Made by a program: the position numbers and the translations under genes | Assembly (NCBI RefSeq): GCF_902806685.2 | Contig: NC_048557.2 | Span: 6,754,666 to 6,818,665, forward strand | Length of the DNA stretch: 64,000 nucleotides | Direction: 5' to 3' | Origin: Maniola hyperantus | Taxonomy: Eukaryota > Arthropoda > Insecta > Lepidoptera > Nymphalidae | Notes under the pieces: model-generated | Seen by the model: the letters and a program-made list of their open reading frames with translations, nothing else | The model's database searches: none | What the model was told of the DNA's origin: nothing | Shown here: positions 1 through 13,448 of the stretch, piece after piece | How the letters are laid out: each line of letters opens with the position of its first letter | How positions within the stretch are numbered: position 1 is the first letter of the stretch

Positions 1-380
1 AATCAGTGCTTCCAAGATTTATCGGACATGCCTTACGTCTTATGGGACATGAAATAAACCAAATCCTTTGCGTGTGAGAGTAAAGCCATATTTGTTAATG
101 GTAGTATAATGACTTTGATCACGGTTTTGGCATTCGAACTTTGAAGTAACTCAGGAAATTATTTAGTAACTCTGGAAAACTCTTTTTCCTATAATATTAA
201 TGCTGAGAACTCATTTACTATCTAAGTTTCTTGCTGGTTACTCTCGGGAGGAACTAGGAAGGGCATTGCGATTTACGAAACAATGGTAGATCCATTTGAC
301 GATTCATAAGTAGATACCTACTTGAAAAAGTCTTTCTTTTTCTATACTTTACAGAGAAGAAAATAAAAATACTATTATTA

Positions 381-535
381 TAGGTACTAGCGCAAGTCAG
401 GTCGAGATGGCAATATGTCGCGGGGGGCCGCCCCGCACACCTGCACTTCACCCGCACACTCCCGCACCGGGTTAGCGCGGGGGCTGTGCGGGGCGTTTTC
501 TATCCGAGTGCCATCCCGACCTGTCGGGTACTATA
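381..535. mobile_element. GC-rich palindromic MITE, copy 1
   Basis: First of about eleven copies of a family with long terminal inverted repeats: TATAGTACGCGACAGGTCGA followed by GATGGCAATCGGGG at the left, and the reverse complement at the right. The middle is a GC-rich hairpin (cccgcac...gtgcgggg) about 100 bp long. TA borders many copies, suggesting a TA target. No coding capacity. This copy has a diverged left end and a right end 'cctgtcgggtactata'. Confidence 0.8.
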
Positions 536-1552
536 GATTCTAGAAGTAGGTAGATGGAATTTAGCGGCCACTACAATTTCTCCTACATTTTTGAAAAGTA
601 TGATAATATTAGGTATGATCTAATATTTGAAAATCTAGGAACTAATTTGCTGAATCACAGTCTAAATTTCATGGAACTACAAATTTCGAAACCTTGAATC
701 AAAATTAGAGTAGTTAATTTTCTTTGTTTAGATTTGATTACAGAGTGAATTCCTTCGAACTTTTTGATGATGGCTCATTTCGAAATGAAATACAAGTCAA
801 ACACGCATTAAAATGATACAAGTTTATTTATAAGTCTCATATCTTAATGGAACTTCGCGTAAAATATGTACAGAAATACCAATGAGCCTTAAAGAGATTT
901 ATAACTGAAGATATTTGAGAGCGTGTTTTTCTCGAAAGTGATTTATTAGGCAAAGCGAAGTACTATCGAGTTGATAATACGGTATGTAGGTAAAATTTGG
1001 CAGACCTTTATAAAAGTATAAGCGATTTAAACCATGGTAAGTCTCATCAATCATCAACAGTCTCATCAACAATCATGGTAATAAACATAGACTTATGAAT
1101 GTCTTTATCATAAAACCTCAAAATATTAATTTCAGATATCTTCAGGTGGAGATTAGTGAACGACATAGTCCAAGTCAAATGGTTTATTTAAAATAGGTAA
1201 TAAATTACACTTTTTGATGGTCGGTTGTTGCATTTGTAAGATGATGATATAATGATGATAATTTTTACGCGAACTTAAAACTAAAGCTACTATAGCGATA
1301 TCATTATATGCAATAAACGCAATATTAGATGCCTCATCGCTAGATCGATGAAACTTGGAAGACAAAATATAAGTTCTCGGAAAAGACTATTGGCGCAAAG
1401 TGGCGCAGGACAGGCATAAAACGGCTTCTGAAGTCGGAGACCAAGTTCTCCTTTCGATCATGGAGCCAGTAAGTAAAGAAAAACCATAGCGGACAAAGTG
1501 CTTCAGAGATATGCCCGATCCATTGTACGTACGAATAGTTATGTATTGCATT

Positions 1553-1745
1553 ACATCTATATATAAAAAAGAATCGCTAAATGTGTTTGTTGCTGATCGC
1601 AAATCTCGAGAACAGCTGAACCGATTTCGCTAATTCATTTTTACAATATTCCTTGAACTACGAGGATGGTTCTTACGGAGAGATTTAAAAAATTGCCTGA
1701 AAAAGAATCGACTGTTAGGCGGTACGAAGTTCGCCGGGGCAGCTA
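1553..1745 (-). repeat. Dispersed 'gctgacccggcgaacttcgt' repeat, reverse
   Basis: 'aatcgctaaatgtgtttgtt' to 'acgaagttcgccggggcagc'. Reverse copy of 17375-17705. Confidence 0.72.
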
Positions 1746-2042
1746 GTCAGTAATAGATAGAATTCAAGTTAAATGAACTTCCGACGATATGATCTCACTT
1801 AGCGGATTAAAATACGACAAATAAGGTATGCATCTATAAATGACCAGGACAAAAGTGTATCCATAAAGGAAAAACAGGATTCTACAAGTTATTCAAGCGC
1901 CTCTACGACCATAAACCGGCAAACCAGTATAAATATAGCTAAACACCTCGCGGCAACATGCTGCACGTTCCGAAGATGTCAACGGTCAACAAGAAATTGC
2001 GTCACATACATTCGCTACTATTTGCATAGCAGTTATTGTTAG

Positions 2043-2544
2043 AAAAAACCGGCCAAGTGCGAGTCAGGCTCGCGCACCGATGGCTCCGTAGTACAGTTGT
2101 ATTTTTTCGACATTTTGCACGATCAATCAAAACCTATGTTTCATAAAAATAAATAAAAATCTGTTTTAGAATCCACATGTGAAGCCCTTTCGTATAATAC
2201 TCCACTCTTCCCCACTTGATATACTTATCTTACTTTGATAATTAAAGCTGACATTCGGGGAAAAATCTGAAAACCGTGAATTTGTGGTTACACCACACAA
2301 TAAAAAAATTAAATTGTGGTCTTCGTGACCTAATAATTAGTATTTTCAACTTTCGAAGTGAGATAACTAGGATATCAAGTGGGGTATCATATGAAAGGTA
2401 TTTACCTGTATATTATAAAAAAAAGATTTTTCTTTATTTTTATGCATCATAGTTTTTGAATTATCGTGCAAAATGTCAAAAAAATACGACTGTAGTACGG
2501 AACCCTCGTTGCGCGAGCCTGGCTCGCACTTGGCCGGTTTTTTT
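2043..2544. repeat. Two inverted copies of the 'ccggccaagtgcgag' repeat
   Basis: A plus-oriented copy starts at 2043 and a minus-oriented copy ends at 2544. Both outer ends are the 'aaaaaccggcc' end, and about 230 bp lie between the arms. The arms share well over 100 bp at high but imperfect identity. This is either two independent insertions or one long foldback. Confidence 0.75.
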
Positions 2545-4770
2545 AATCCATATTTAGCATTACTTTGACCAAAGCTAAGCTGATTCCTAGTTCGATAGCG
2601 TTGACACAGACTCATGTACAAGATTTTAACAATATGTATTAACTGTACATAGTGAAGAACACGCATTCCTCTCAATTGCCGTTAATTGTAGTAATCAAGC
2701 AATTGTCAGTAGGATTACATTGCTGATATTAATGATCATTATTCATTACCAACCATCAGCTGGTTTAAAGAAAACTAGACTTTAACTTGATGCAGACAAA
2801 GAAGCAATTGGAATGTGGAAGGCAGTACAAGTAGTGGGAAATAAGTAAATACTCATCTAACAGTGCATGCCCTTCTAATAAACAATAACTTTGCTTTTGT
2901 GAAAACTGTCTTCTTAGCAGGGCACGCGTGATTTGAGGTTAAATGCTTATACCACCTTATGTAGCTCATGGACATCCACAGTTCAACAGTGGTACTGATT
3001 CGGTGCAGATTGGCTGACTTCACACACCTCTGACATGGCATGTATAATAGATTTCCTTACGATGTTTTCTTTCATCGTGAAAGCAATTGATATGTCTTAT
3101 TGACTAAAGAAAGTAAAGTGCTAGAAAAATATCTGGCAAATGTAAAGGTCATCATCAGCATCATTATCAGCCGATAGACGTCCACAGCTGGAAATAGGGG
3201 TTGGGAGATGGGATTTAATTGGGGTTAATTTTAATTATTTTTTTTTAAAATTAATCGCTATGTACCCGTTAAATACATTAAATATGTCGTTAAACCACAA
3301 AATAAGCCTAAAATGGGGTTTTAGATTTAAATCTATTATATTAGGACTAAATTAAATTAACAGGAGCCCGAATTTAGTACAATCATAATAACAAGCGTGA
3401 CTAATCTAAATTCGTGTTCTTATAAACGCTCCCTCGACAAAAGTGGGGCATCATTGAAGGTCATGGCATTGATGATGTCACATCATTCTCACTATAATGT
3501 TATGGGTAACGTTTGTGTGATAGCTTATAAAACCATAATATCTAATAATGAACCATGAATACAGTGAATGGAATGTTCTTTTGGGTGTAGTAGTAGGTAG
3601 AAAAATGGGAATATGTAAATATAAGCGTGACTCATCTCATCATCATCTCATAGTTGTATGTATCCTATATTACTTGAGTCCAAACATTTTTGAACCGAAC
3701 CCCTTCCTTTCGTGCCATTGCCAACGCCATCAAGTCTACCCAATGCCCACCTATAAAGAATTCAACCTCAAAAGTACGCATATATACAAAGTTTTGCATG
3801 AAAATAAAATCGTAAAATGGTGGCGGGGGACAGGGGAGAATGCTTTGCTCTGATTAGTGGACTCAAAAGTCGTGTAATCAAGACAATATGTGGAATGAGG
3901 GTACCGAACGGACGTGGGCTGACTATTATGCTAAGCAACTGCCTAAGCTTGACGATCGGGGGTGTCCGGCTATTAGGCGTCTATATGTGGTCTTTTTACC
4001 ACAATTACCTTGCCCTTGGGAGTTGGGAGTCATTGAATTAATAGATATTATTCGGAAATTGTCTAACTTCCAAATACAAAATACATTAATTGATATGTAC
4101 CTACTAACGTATTACTCACAGTCCAGATACTAAAAAGTACAGCCGTTTAGATATCATGATGAGACCATCAGATTTTCAAGGAAAATTTTTATACCTACAA
4201 TATTCTGATTCTTATCTAATATGTAATTTTCATCACAGCTTGCCACACTTCGTTGAATACAGTAACAATGCGAGAATAATAAAATTGCTCATTTAGTACC
4301 TACTTTAGTAATAATTTGATGATTCACACCATCACAATAATAAGCAAGTACAGTTTGACCTCCCTAGTCGTATCGTCCTATTTACGTCCAACCTTTTGAA
4401 GGTACAATTTCAAAAAATGTACGAATGCCTTCAGTTAAGAGAACAATTTTATTATGTGAGACTGCCAAATTAAAATAAACAACCACACCCCACATCACAT
4501 GATAGATTCAGAAAAAAAAATTTTTTTTTCGGCTCCTTTTTCATGTAAATTCCTGTAAATGTTTCCCCATTGAAAAATGAATTTCTAATTCAATATTCGG
4601 TTTTGGGTCAACGTCCTACACCAAATACCAAAATTTCAGGTTAGTAGCATATTTCTTCTACGAGCTAGAGGCCTGTGACAGACAGTCACCAGAGTGACAT
4701 TAATAAAGCCCCGTTTTTATCCTTTGGGTATCGAACCCTACAAAGTTCTTAAATGCACGTTAGATTTTCT

Positions 4771-4820
4771 ACGAATCACTACCCATATTATATATTTATA
4801 TAATATGGGTAGTGATTCGT
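4771..4820. repeat. Perfect 22-bp palindrome with 6-nt loop
   Basis: The left arm 'acgaatcactacccatatta' plus 'ta' is exactly reverse-complementary to 4799-4820, with loop 'tattta'. It lies at the 5' border of a dispersed 'gcgaaagtgtgtttgtt' repeat (4795-5025). Confidence 0.9.
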
Positions 4821-5025
4821 GTGCGAGCGAAAGTGTGTTTGTTTGTTGGTTTGTCCTTCAATCACGTCGCAACGGAGCAACGGATCGACGTGATTTTTTG
4901 CATGAGTATAGTTTAAGACCTGGAGAATGACATACGCTACTTATCATCCCGTAAAATCAAAGAGTTCCTTTTTTTTAATATAGATTTTTAAAAGCTAAAT
5001 CCACGCGTACCTACGAAGCTTGTAG
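4795..5025 (+). repeat. Dispersed 'gaaagtgtgtttgttt...cgtgattttttgca' repeat
   Basis: Shares 'gtttgtccttcaatcacgtc' and 'acgtgattttttgcatg' with 19974-20171. Non-coding and non-autonomous. Confidence 0.7.
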
Positions 5026-5477
5026 ATAACAACGCTGGAGCTTTGTAAACACATCGTACTGTTATCGTGTTCTACAAAAAACGCCCTTTGGCTGTTTGCG
5101 CGCTACCTGGCGATGCGTTTGTTAGCATCCGCTGGCGAAACCACAAAGCACTGATAAGGTTGCCCCACTGTGCCGAGAAAATAATGTAAATATGGCGTAA
5201 CTAACAACAAACGCCTATTGAGAAATGCGGCTGATGATTCTTAGAAATGTTGGTTATTTCACGTTCCAACTTAGAGAGCAGTAAAATTGTGTTTCGAAAG
5301 TTTTACTCGTAGGTACTTCGATGAACAAATCATGTCAGGTAACTTGTGAAAACAAACTGCTTCTTTTTGGAAGCCATCAGGATTCAGGACCCACGTGGTG
5401 GCCCAAATGACACAACACAATGCATTATGTATTGGTATATACGTGATAAATTAGATATTATTATTTTTAATTAGGAA

Positions 5478-5652
5478 CCAGCCCCCCAATTGTGTAAGAA
5501 TAACCATTTCATGGCTAGGGCAATCGTCAAAAATTCTGCCCTTTGATTGGCTGTGAAAAAATTTAAACAGCGAATCAACCAATCAAATGGCAGAATTTCT
5601 TGACGATTGCGATAGCCATGAAATGGTTATTCTAACACAATTGGGGGGCTGG
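5478..5652. mobile_element. Foldback MITE (175 bp)
   Basis: A long, nearly perfect inverted repeat running from 'ccagccccccaattgtgt' to 'acacaattggggggctgg'. The inner arms contain 'aattctgccctttgattggc'. A diverged relative is at 28247-28418. Confidence 0.88.
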
Positions 5653-7797
5653 TCTGAATATGTTCATCTCAGAAGTCAAGCTTACTTTTAGGTTTGCGTT
5701 CGAACACTTGAAACTAGACCAAATTGGTACCTACTAGCCTTTTCATTGGCTCACCACATAAGTTTAAGGGTTAAAGTATTATACAACTTTCTCAAATAAT
5801 ATAGCTAATAGCTATAATATAATCGGCTAAAATATATCTAAACAAAACATTATCATTGATACCACGTGTTTTTGTATGTGGGTGTGACGTGACCATGGAC
5901 AAACTGATAGTAGCAATAATAATGAAAATCAAATGCGCAATTATAGTAGTAGTACGCAAATCTATAATGCGTAAAATAATATTCTAAAATCGCATATCTA
6001 CCGTTTCGTTGACCATTGCTGTATTATAAAGCATGCTTTTTCAAGCATGTACCTGTTTATTAATGTAAATTTGGGAAGGCAGCTTAATTCTGTAAAGGAA
6101 CATTAGTATTAAAGCTTGTTATAAAGATAATTTTATCATGAACTTAACGTTCTTTAGTCTCGCCTGTCCGTTTATGTACAGATAAAGAGTGTGTCTTTAC
6201 ATCTGTTTGTATTTAAATGTCTTTTATTATCACATCTTCGACATTCTTTCTTTGACAGAGTTTCGTTTACATGTTTTGAGCTACAGTTTAATATCGACTG
6301 TTCATCAACTCCTCATCTGCAAACTATTGAAGAATAGCTATTGCAAGACTTTATTTATAGATACATTTTTTTCCGTTCTGCTTTGTTAACATCATCACGA
6401 CATTGCACAGGTAGACCCTTGCTTTTGCGCCCACGGCTAACTTTATCTACTCTTGTTACAGTTCATGGCGCCAACATTTTTTTTCCTACAACTAATCTAC
6501 AGTTCAAACGAGACCTTTTAATCTCTTTTATTCTCGCAGTATATTATCTTCTTTTCTAAATTCTGTGTCTGTTTTTTCTAAATACAGCACTTCATTATCA
6601 ATAGTCATTACGAAGTTGTTATCATCAGCTAGTTCTAATGGTTATATTATATACAATGTCATTGCCCTGAAGCGATTTAATTTTAAGCAGCCACGGCTTA
6701 ACTTGTGTCTCCTTTTATGGAAATGTGAGTTTTTGCTAATGTGCTAGTCAGAGACGCGTGAGATGATTATCTAGAATTACATACAGTCATCTCTCAAACG
6801 TATATTCTAAAACAAATTATTGCAATGAAAGTTACTTTCGATCGTCTTTTAAAATAAGCAAATTTTTTTCCACACTTTCATTTTGTTATTTTTTTTGTAC
6901 CTTGTAGTATCATTGAAGTAACGCATCCAAGCTTTTTGAATATTTCAAGTTTATATTATTTTTTTATGATCCTTTTGGTCTTTATTTTAATGTATGGAGT
7001 AGGTATACATTGACCAGAGTCTTTTAGGTACCTAAATCATACAATCGAAAAAAATTAAGCTATCCTATTGCTTGCTTCCGATAAGGTAAGATGTGATTAA
7101 GCATAATATTATATCGATATAAAATTTTAAAAATCACGTGAAATTTAAGTATTCAGTGCCTCAATTATGCAAAGCATGTCTTGAGGATCTTAAGCAACTC
7201 TCAAGTTCTTAATGCTCACAATGTATAAAGAATTTTTGTAATTTCTTACAGATTAATTAATTTCCATTCACTCAACGTTTTCACTTTGCATGCTTATTAA
7301 AGACATTATTTTGCAATGAATAAGACCTCGCCATAAGCAGACACAAATCCGTTTTTTGTAATTCAATAACAAAAATAAATCCATCTGAACGTTATCGCAA
7401 TATTCTGCCTTATAAAGTATCGAAATGTTAAAGATCATAACCCAATCAATATAATTACGCAAACTTATTAAGTTGTCATGGCACGTCATGACTTTATAGG
7501 AAACACGGATAAAATTCGAAGAGATCGATCCTTAATCAATGTTTTATTCTTTCCTTAATTTAATTTTATTAAATCTTATTACTCATTAATTCATATTATG
7601 TGTAATATGTCAGAAAACATACGTATGGTAAAGGACGCAAAATGCAAAAAAGCGAATCACGTGTGGATTAAATTAGGAAAACCAGCAATACCAGATGATG
7701 TTACAACAAAAATGCTTGGGATAATTTTATTATGAAGAACAACTTCTTCTATACGACGCGACGATGATTATTTTATTTCACTGTGATGATTATACGT

Positions 7798-8165
7798 ATC
7801 ATCAGCATCATTATCAACCGATAAACGTCCACTGCTGGACATAGGTAGGTCTCTTGTAGAGACTTCCACACACCTGAATCCAGCGGCAGCCTGCGACTCG
7901 TTTGCTGTCGTCTGTCTACTTAGTGCGGGGTTTGTCAACACTGCACCTTCCGGTGCGAGGTGACCATTCCAGTACCTTAGGTCTATCTGTTTTTCGAACT
8001 ACATAATAATATATGCCCTGCCACTTCAGCATCGCAACCCGTTGAGCTATGTCGGTTACTCTAGTTCTCCTACAGTTCTCCTCCTTTCTGATTTGATCAC
8101 GTCAAGGAACTCCAAGCACATAGCTCTCTCCATCGCTCGTTATGAGGCCTATGCCCCGTAGTATG
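7798..8165 (-). mobile_element. RTE-type LINE, 3' fragment, reverse
   Basis: The reverse of the element at 21365: 'cgataaacgtccactgctgg', 'cgttgagctatgtcggttac' and 'caagcacatagctctctcca'. Two related fragments lie at 20196-20520 and 41845-42190, both in reverse orientation. Confidence 0.75.
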
Positions 8166-8836
8166 ACATAGAGGATTATAGGTATGTCTGATGACAATTA
8201 AGAGTCCTCTATTAGACAATTTATAATCCGTTAGTAAGTTATTTTTTAAATACCTATAGTATCTGACTTTGGATGATTATAAATGTGTGAGTGTTTACTA
8301 CAATTTGTCAAGACGGTTTATTTTACAAGTTCAGAATAACTATTTCGAACTATTCTGCAATCTCTACATCAATACCGTTACAAAATTCCCTCCCCTAATT
8401 ATATTTTTTGCTTCCCGAGGGTATCAAAATTAATCGTTGCCATCCGGCAGCTCTCGAAAGCCGGAAGAGGTTTTGATAACGCTAAGGAGCATCTCAGCGC
8501 AACATCCATCAAGGTGACGTCAAGTTTTAAGTCTAAGACTCGAGATAGGTATTATTATTATCATCGATGTTATTAAAAGTAAACAGTATAAAGTAAGGGT
8601 CTGATAGGGATCCATGGTAGAAATCAATAAATAAAAGATTATATCCCAATAGATGCCCAACATATTAAAGTATTTTTTGTCTTCATATTTCCTTGTCATT
8701 ATCTCAAAAAATCTAATTTATCTTACAATTAATTCAGTTTTTATCAATATGTAATTTCAAAATTGCTAATACTGATCTCAAGACTGAAGACCATTTTTTT
8801 ACTGAATTTAAGTCAATTCAGTTATAACATGGTTGA

Positions 8837-9005
8837 CATCGTAAGAAACCTTGCATGCCTGAGACTTCTCCATAATGTGCTCGAAGCTGTGTGAAAGTCT
8901 GTCAATCCGCACTTGACCAGCGTGGTAGACTAAAGCCAAACCCTTCTCATTCTGAGAGGAGACCCATGCTCAGTAGTGACTAATGAGCCGGCGATGTGCT
9001 GATCA
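8837..9005 (+). mobile_element. tRNA-derived SINE (HE1-like), 3' fragment
   Basis: Only the tRNA-unrelated body is present ('ccttgcatgcctgagact', 'gaccagcgtggtagacta', 'gagaggagacccatgctc'). A smaller fragment of the same region lies at 11505-11585. Confidence 0.75.
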
Positions 9006-12000
9006 CGAATGGTTGACAATTGTAAAACAATATTATTTTTTAGACAGTCGTAGTGGTCGTAGTGACTATAGTGACCTCACTTAAGCGGTCATGCCGTGGG
9101 TTAACCAAATATTAGTTTGAACAATAACCTAACACTAATATAGGCTAAGATAAATACTGATTCATATTTCTTATGTCAATATGTTTAATGAATATTGAAT
9201 GAATTACTACTGACTGCGTTAATATTCAAATTATTGAGGTATATAGAACATTTTCAGTTCGCCTGTTAGGCGGAGGCCTCCTCCCTGTTGGTTTTGTCTT
9301 TTTCTCAATATATTTTTTATTTATTTTATTATTCCTTGCCTGCTAGCTTTCCAACAACAGAAGGGTATGTTATTGTTGTAGTAAGTAATAAATGGGTTTA
9401 TTAAAATAAAAAAAACGGTAAAAGTATTAAGTATATAGGTACCTACTTGTTTACTATAAATAAGCAAAAAAATACTTGTATATAAACATGTTTGTAATGT
9501 ATGTCTGTATCAATTACACAATCCAACATTGTAAATTTATATTTTCAGTAATAAAGGCTTTATTATTATTATTATAGAACATTTTCTATAACCTACTGCA
9601 TCAAATTATAAGTAGGTAGATACCAGTACCATCTTCTCTGCTACCTATCAGATAAGATAAGACCTAATCTATTTACAAAGAAGATAGAAGCAATCAATAA
9701 ATTTCTATAGTCGAAAAACTCGGAGTTTTTCTGGAATTTGATGAAAGACAAGATTCAAGATCAATAAACTAATAAACTAAACTAAAAAAGAAGATATCAA
9801 ATAGGACACACGATTAGTAAAATTCGGTAGATAGTAGGTAACTAAAGAAACAGAATGATAATAATAACAATTAATTTTAAGATAGGTATCATGACGATGA
9901 TCAAATTTTGTAGAAGACAAAATCTACATGTACCTACCTATTACCTACGTAGGTATGTAATTGTATACGCAATTGCTATAGTATAGGTAGCTATAGATAT
10001 TTGTACTGATAAGTAAGATCACATCCAAAATGATTATCATCATAATCATTACAGCACAAACGAGTTATTGATAGTTGATGATAAATATATTAACATCTAA
10101 ACACGTTAAACGGTTACCAATGTCGAAAAATACACAATCATCTATTCGAAACTGTGACTCAATGATTGTAATCACTGTACCTACATGGTAAAGATAATAA
10201 GTGACTACAAATTGGGAAGCTTCTGTTTTGAAACGACTTCAAAGAAGGAGGAAGTTCTTAATTGAAATCATTCTCCATACAATGTTAGACAGCTTTCATT
10301 AGAGACTTTGTCTGTTTTATTAATCCTAAAAATAGTTCCTCTGTTAAGGAGGCAAGGATGAAGTAATAATAACCTGTTGAGTAATGACGATCTAATTGTC
10401 TGACACTTTTCTATTAACTGGATCACAGCTTTGGCAAGATTGCAAAAATTGAACCTGTGACAATTGTGATGATGGAATAGAAATAGAAAGTTAATGCTAA
10501 GGATGCCCTTATTACAATAATTTATTACAATGAATGAGACAATTGCAATGCCTCTAGCTCCTTTAGCACAATTGAGACTGTGTCATTGTTGTTAGCTGAA
10601 ATTCTGGTAGAAGTAGGTACTTGTTAAACCCGTATTTAAGTGATTTTAGTTAATAGATGTTCAGCGCACTAAAAGGGCTTCAATTATTACATTGAAATGT
10701 AAGAGATTGGTGATTGGGCTACAGTAGTTGTGATTCGTTTTAAGTTTAGGAATCAGTACAAAATTACGGAGAAATTTTATACATACATTATACAAAAGAG
10801 GAATGCCGTATGGCAATTTTAATGCTAAATATATAATTTTTGGTAAAAATCTTACAAATAACAAACTTTATTCATAATCTGTGGGTTACCTTTAAGTTAA
10901 GAATATTAAACAAGCCACTATCACTCTTATCTATAGCGTAGGTACTACAGATAATACACAAAATGACTACCGAAGCTGATAAGAGACCGCTTAAAAGCAA
11001 ATGTTCGTTATATTATTCACTACTTGTTACAAAACGTTTCATAACACTAGTAATAACTATTGGATCACAAAAAGGGATTTTCTTTAACGATCGATAATAT
11101 TAACGATCAACGCGACGCAACTCGATCGATGCGCGAGACCAACTGACAGAGGCAAACACTATAACATGCGCCGGCGCAGCTATAAACCAAAGAATTTTAA
11201 AATCTCCTCTCTTCTATACCTTCTTGTTTCATACGTGGTTAACTTCTTTTGAGCGGGTTACCCAGTGTTTATTCACCGTGTAACCAGTATATTATTTTTA
11301 GTTAAATATAGGGGCAGGTAACGTCGTCTAGGGCCAAGGGCTTTTGATTATGAGACATGATTTGTACTGGAAGAACTTTTTGTAATGTTTATTTTTAGTA
11401 AGCAAGCATGCGGTTTGAGTTTGAGATGGGTTTTTACTTTTTGTATTGACGCAATAGAAGAAAAATCCATGCGGCGTCTGTCGTTTTATGCAATTAAAAT
11501 ATCACTTGTTTTAACAGTGAAGAAAAACACATCGTAAGGAAACCTGCATGCTTGAAAGTTCTCCATAATGTTCTCAATGGTTTCCTTTATAAAAGGAATG
11601 GCCACAAACGCAGGTCAATGTTTTATTCTAATACGCAGGTGGTTCGCCTTGGATGGCATTTGATAGAATAATTTCACGCGCATTATACAGTAGTCATATG
11701 TATCACGATATTTATTATCTGACCTCTATTCGACTCGTTTTTTGCATAACACACCGTTTTCTATTATTTTTATCTGTTTCACCAGTCATTCTTGACCATT
11801 CAGAGATTATAATTAATTAAAAAGGTAATTAATTTCAATTTATAAGTCGTTGGAATTAATTATTATAAGACTATTTAATGATAAACTTGTGTATTTGAAG
11901 AAAATAAACACGTTCGTTAACACTTTTAAAGCCAATAAAGTCACGTAACAGTGAATTACTTAAATCTGTGCAATAGACTAGCTTTTGCCTACGACTTCCT

Positions 12001-12629
12001 CCACGTGACCTATTGTGCATTTTATGGCAATAAAAATAGTCTAAATTAGAACACTCGAAGATAATGTAGCTATAGATAGCTACATATTACCTACATTGTA
12101 AGTACCTACTCTAAATACTTACTTCAAGTGCTCAATAATATGATTGTTCTATTTCTGGTCAGGATCAATAACACGGAAGGCGTTGAACGCGCGGCGCACG
12201 CGCAGCCTAAAGTGTCAAAGCAATTGACCCGCTCTTATTAGTCATTTCTACTTGTTGACAGCTTCTAGCCTAATTTGGCACTATGAATATTAATAATTTG
12301 TAAAAAGTAAATTGATATAAATTCGAAAGCGTGACGGATGACACTATTTTTTGCATTGCAAAAATCGCTACTATCGATATTAGAATATTTCATATGTGAA
12401 TGTGTTCGGCCGTCAGTCTGTGTGCTAGCTTATCACGGCCCATCCATCTAACCGATTTTGACGAAATTTTAGTAAAGAGGTAGCTTGCTGATGCAGACGG
12501 AAATAGGGTAGACTTTTCATTCCGGAAAATCAAGTTAGTAGTCCTATCTGAAGTTGCAACATGACGGTTTGCACAGGTTAATATACCTATAGACTAACGA
12601 TCAAATATGTAGATACACAAGCCTAGTTG

Positions 12630-13020
12630 AGCCATACGCCTTGTGTTCAGATTGAACTTTTGTCTGGTGGGAGACTTCGGCCGTGGCTAGTTACCACCCT
12701 ACCGGAAAAGCTGTGCCGCCAAGCGATTTAGCGTTCCGGTACGATGCCGTGTAGAAACCAAAGGGGCATGGGTTTAATAAAAACTGCACTATACCCCTTC
12801 CAGGATAGCCCGTTTCCATCTTAGGCTGAGATCTACACTTTGACTTCGCTCAGACTTAAGATTGAGTTAAAACGAGACAGATTTATGTGAGAGATATAGC
12901 TCTGTCTCGTTCTAACTCTGCCTTAAGTCTAAGCTAAGTCAGAGTGCGCTCTATAGATCTAGACTGCATCATCACTTACCACCAGGTGAGATTGCAGTCA
13001 ACTTGTATCTGAAAAAAAAG
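12630..13020 (+). mobile_element. LINE 3' UTR with poly(A), interrupted by a nested MITE
   Basis: Contains 'gggagacttcggccgtggct', 'ccgccaagcgatttagcgtt', 'ccatcttag' and 'actgcatcatcacttacca', and ends in A-rich sequence. I know this combination as a common lepidopteran LINE 3' end (probably Jockey-like). The host sequence is split between 'ccatcttag' and 'actgcatc' by a palindromic insert. Confidence 0.65.
12824..12962. mobile_element. Palindromic MITE nested in a LINE 3' UTR
   Basis: Inverted arms 'agatctacactttgacttcg' and its near reverse complement ending 'gatct', with inner arms 'aaaacgagacag' and 'ctgtctcgttct'. 'TAG' flanks both sides, consistent with a TA/TAG target duplication. 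Confidence 0.68.
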
Positions 13021-13291
13021 TAACGGGAGCAACTAAATTAGCAGTAGGTACCTACGTACGTTTGACACGTAGATGGATGACAAAATAGTCATCTGCTCAT
13101 CTGTAAAGTTGCCAAGTATCGAAATTAAGCACGCTGAGTCAGAAGGAACCCTTTCTTTTACTTTTGTAGTAGGAAATGGACTAGTGACATTTGGCGTCAA
13201 AGCTGAAGGGACGACGCCGAGGTGACGCGACGACAACGATGCGTCAACGTGCAAACGACGCGACGGCCGATGACTGAACAGCTGAACAGTG

Positions 13292-13448
13292 TATAGTACG
13301 CGACATGTCGAAATGGCAATCGAGGTATGCGGCGGAGGGACGCACCCGCACGTCACCCGCGCTATGCTGCACCGGGTTAGCGCGGGGGCTATGCGAGTGT
13401 GCGGGGCGTCCCCACCCCGATTGCCATCTCGAACTGTCGCGTACTATA
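13292..13448. mobile_element. GC-rich palindromic MITE, copy 2
   Basis: Complete copy: left end 'tatagtacgcgacatgtcg', right end 'gaactgtcgcgtactata', and interior 'ggttagcgcgggggctatgc'. Open frames that cross it are by-products of its GC content. Confidence 0.88.

Noticed and set aside
13033..13356. Minus-strand open frame of 107 codons
   Set aside because: The first part is a GC-rich MITE. The remainder resembles no family and has no matching splice sites for the gene.
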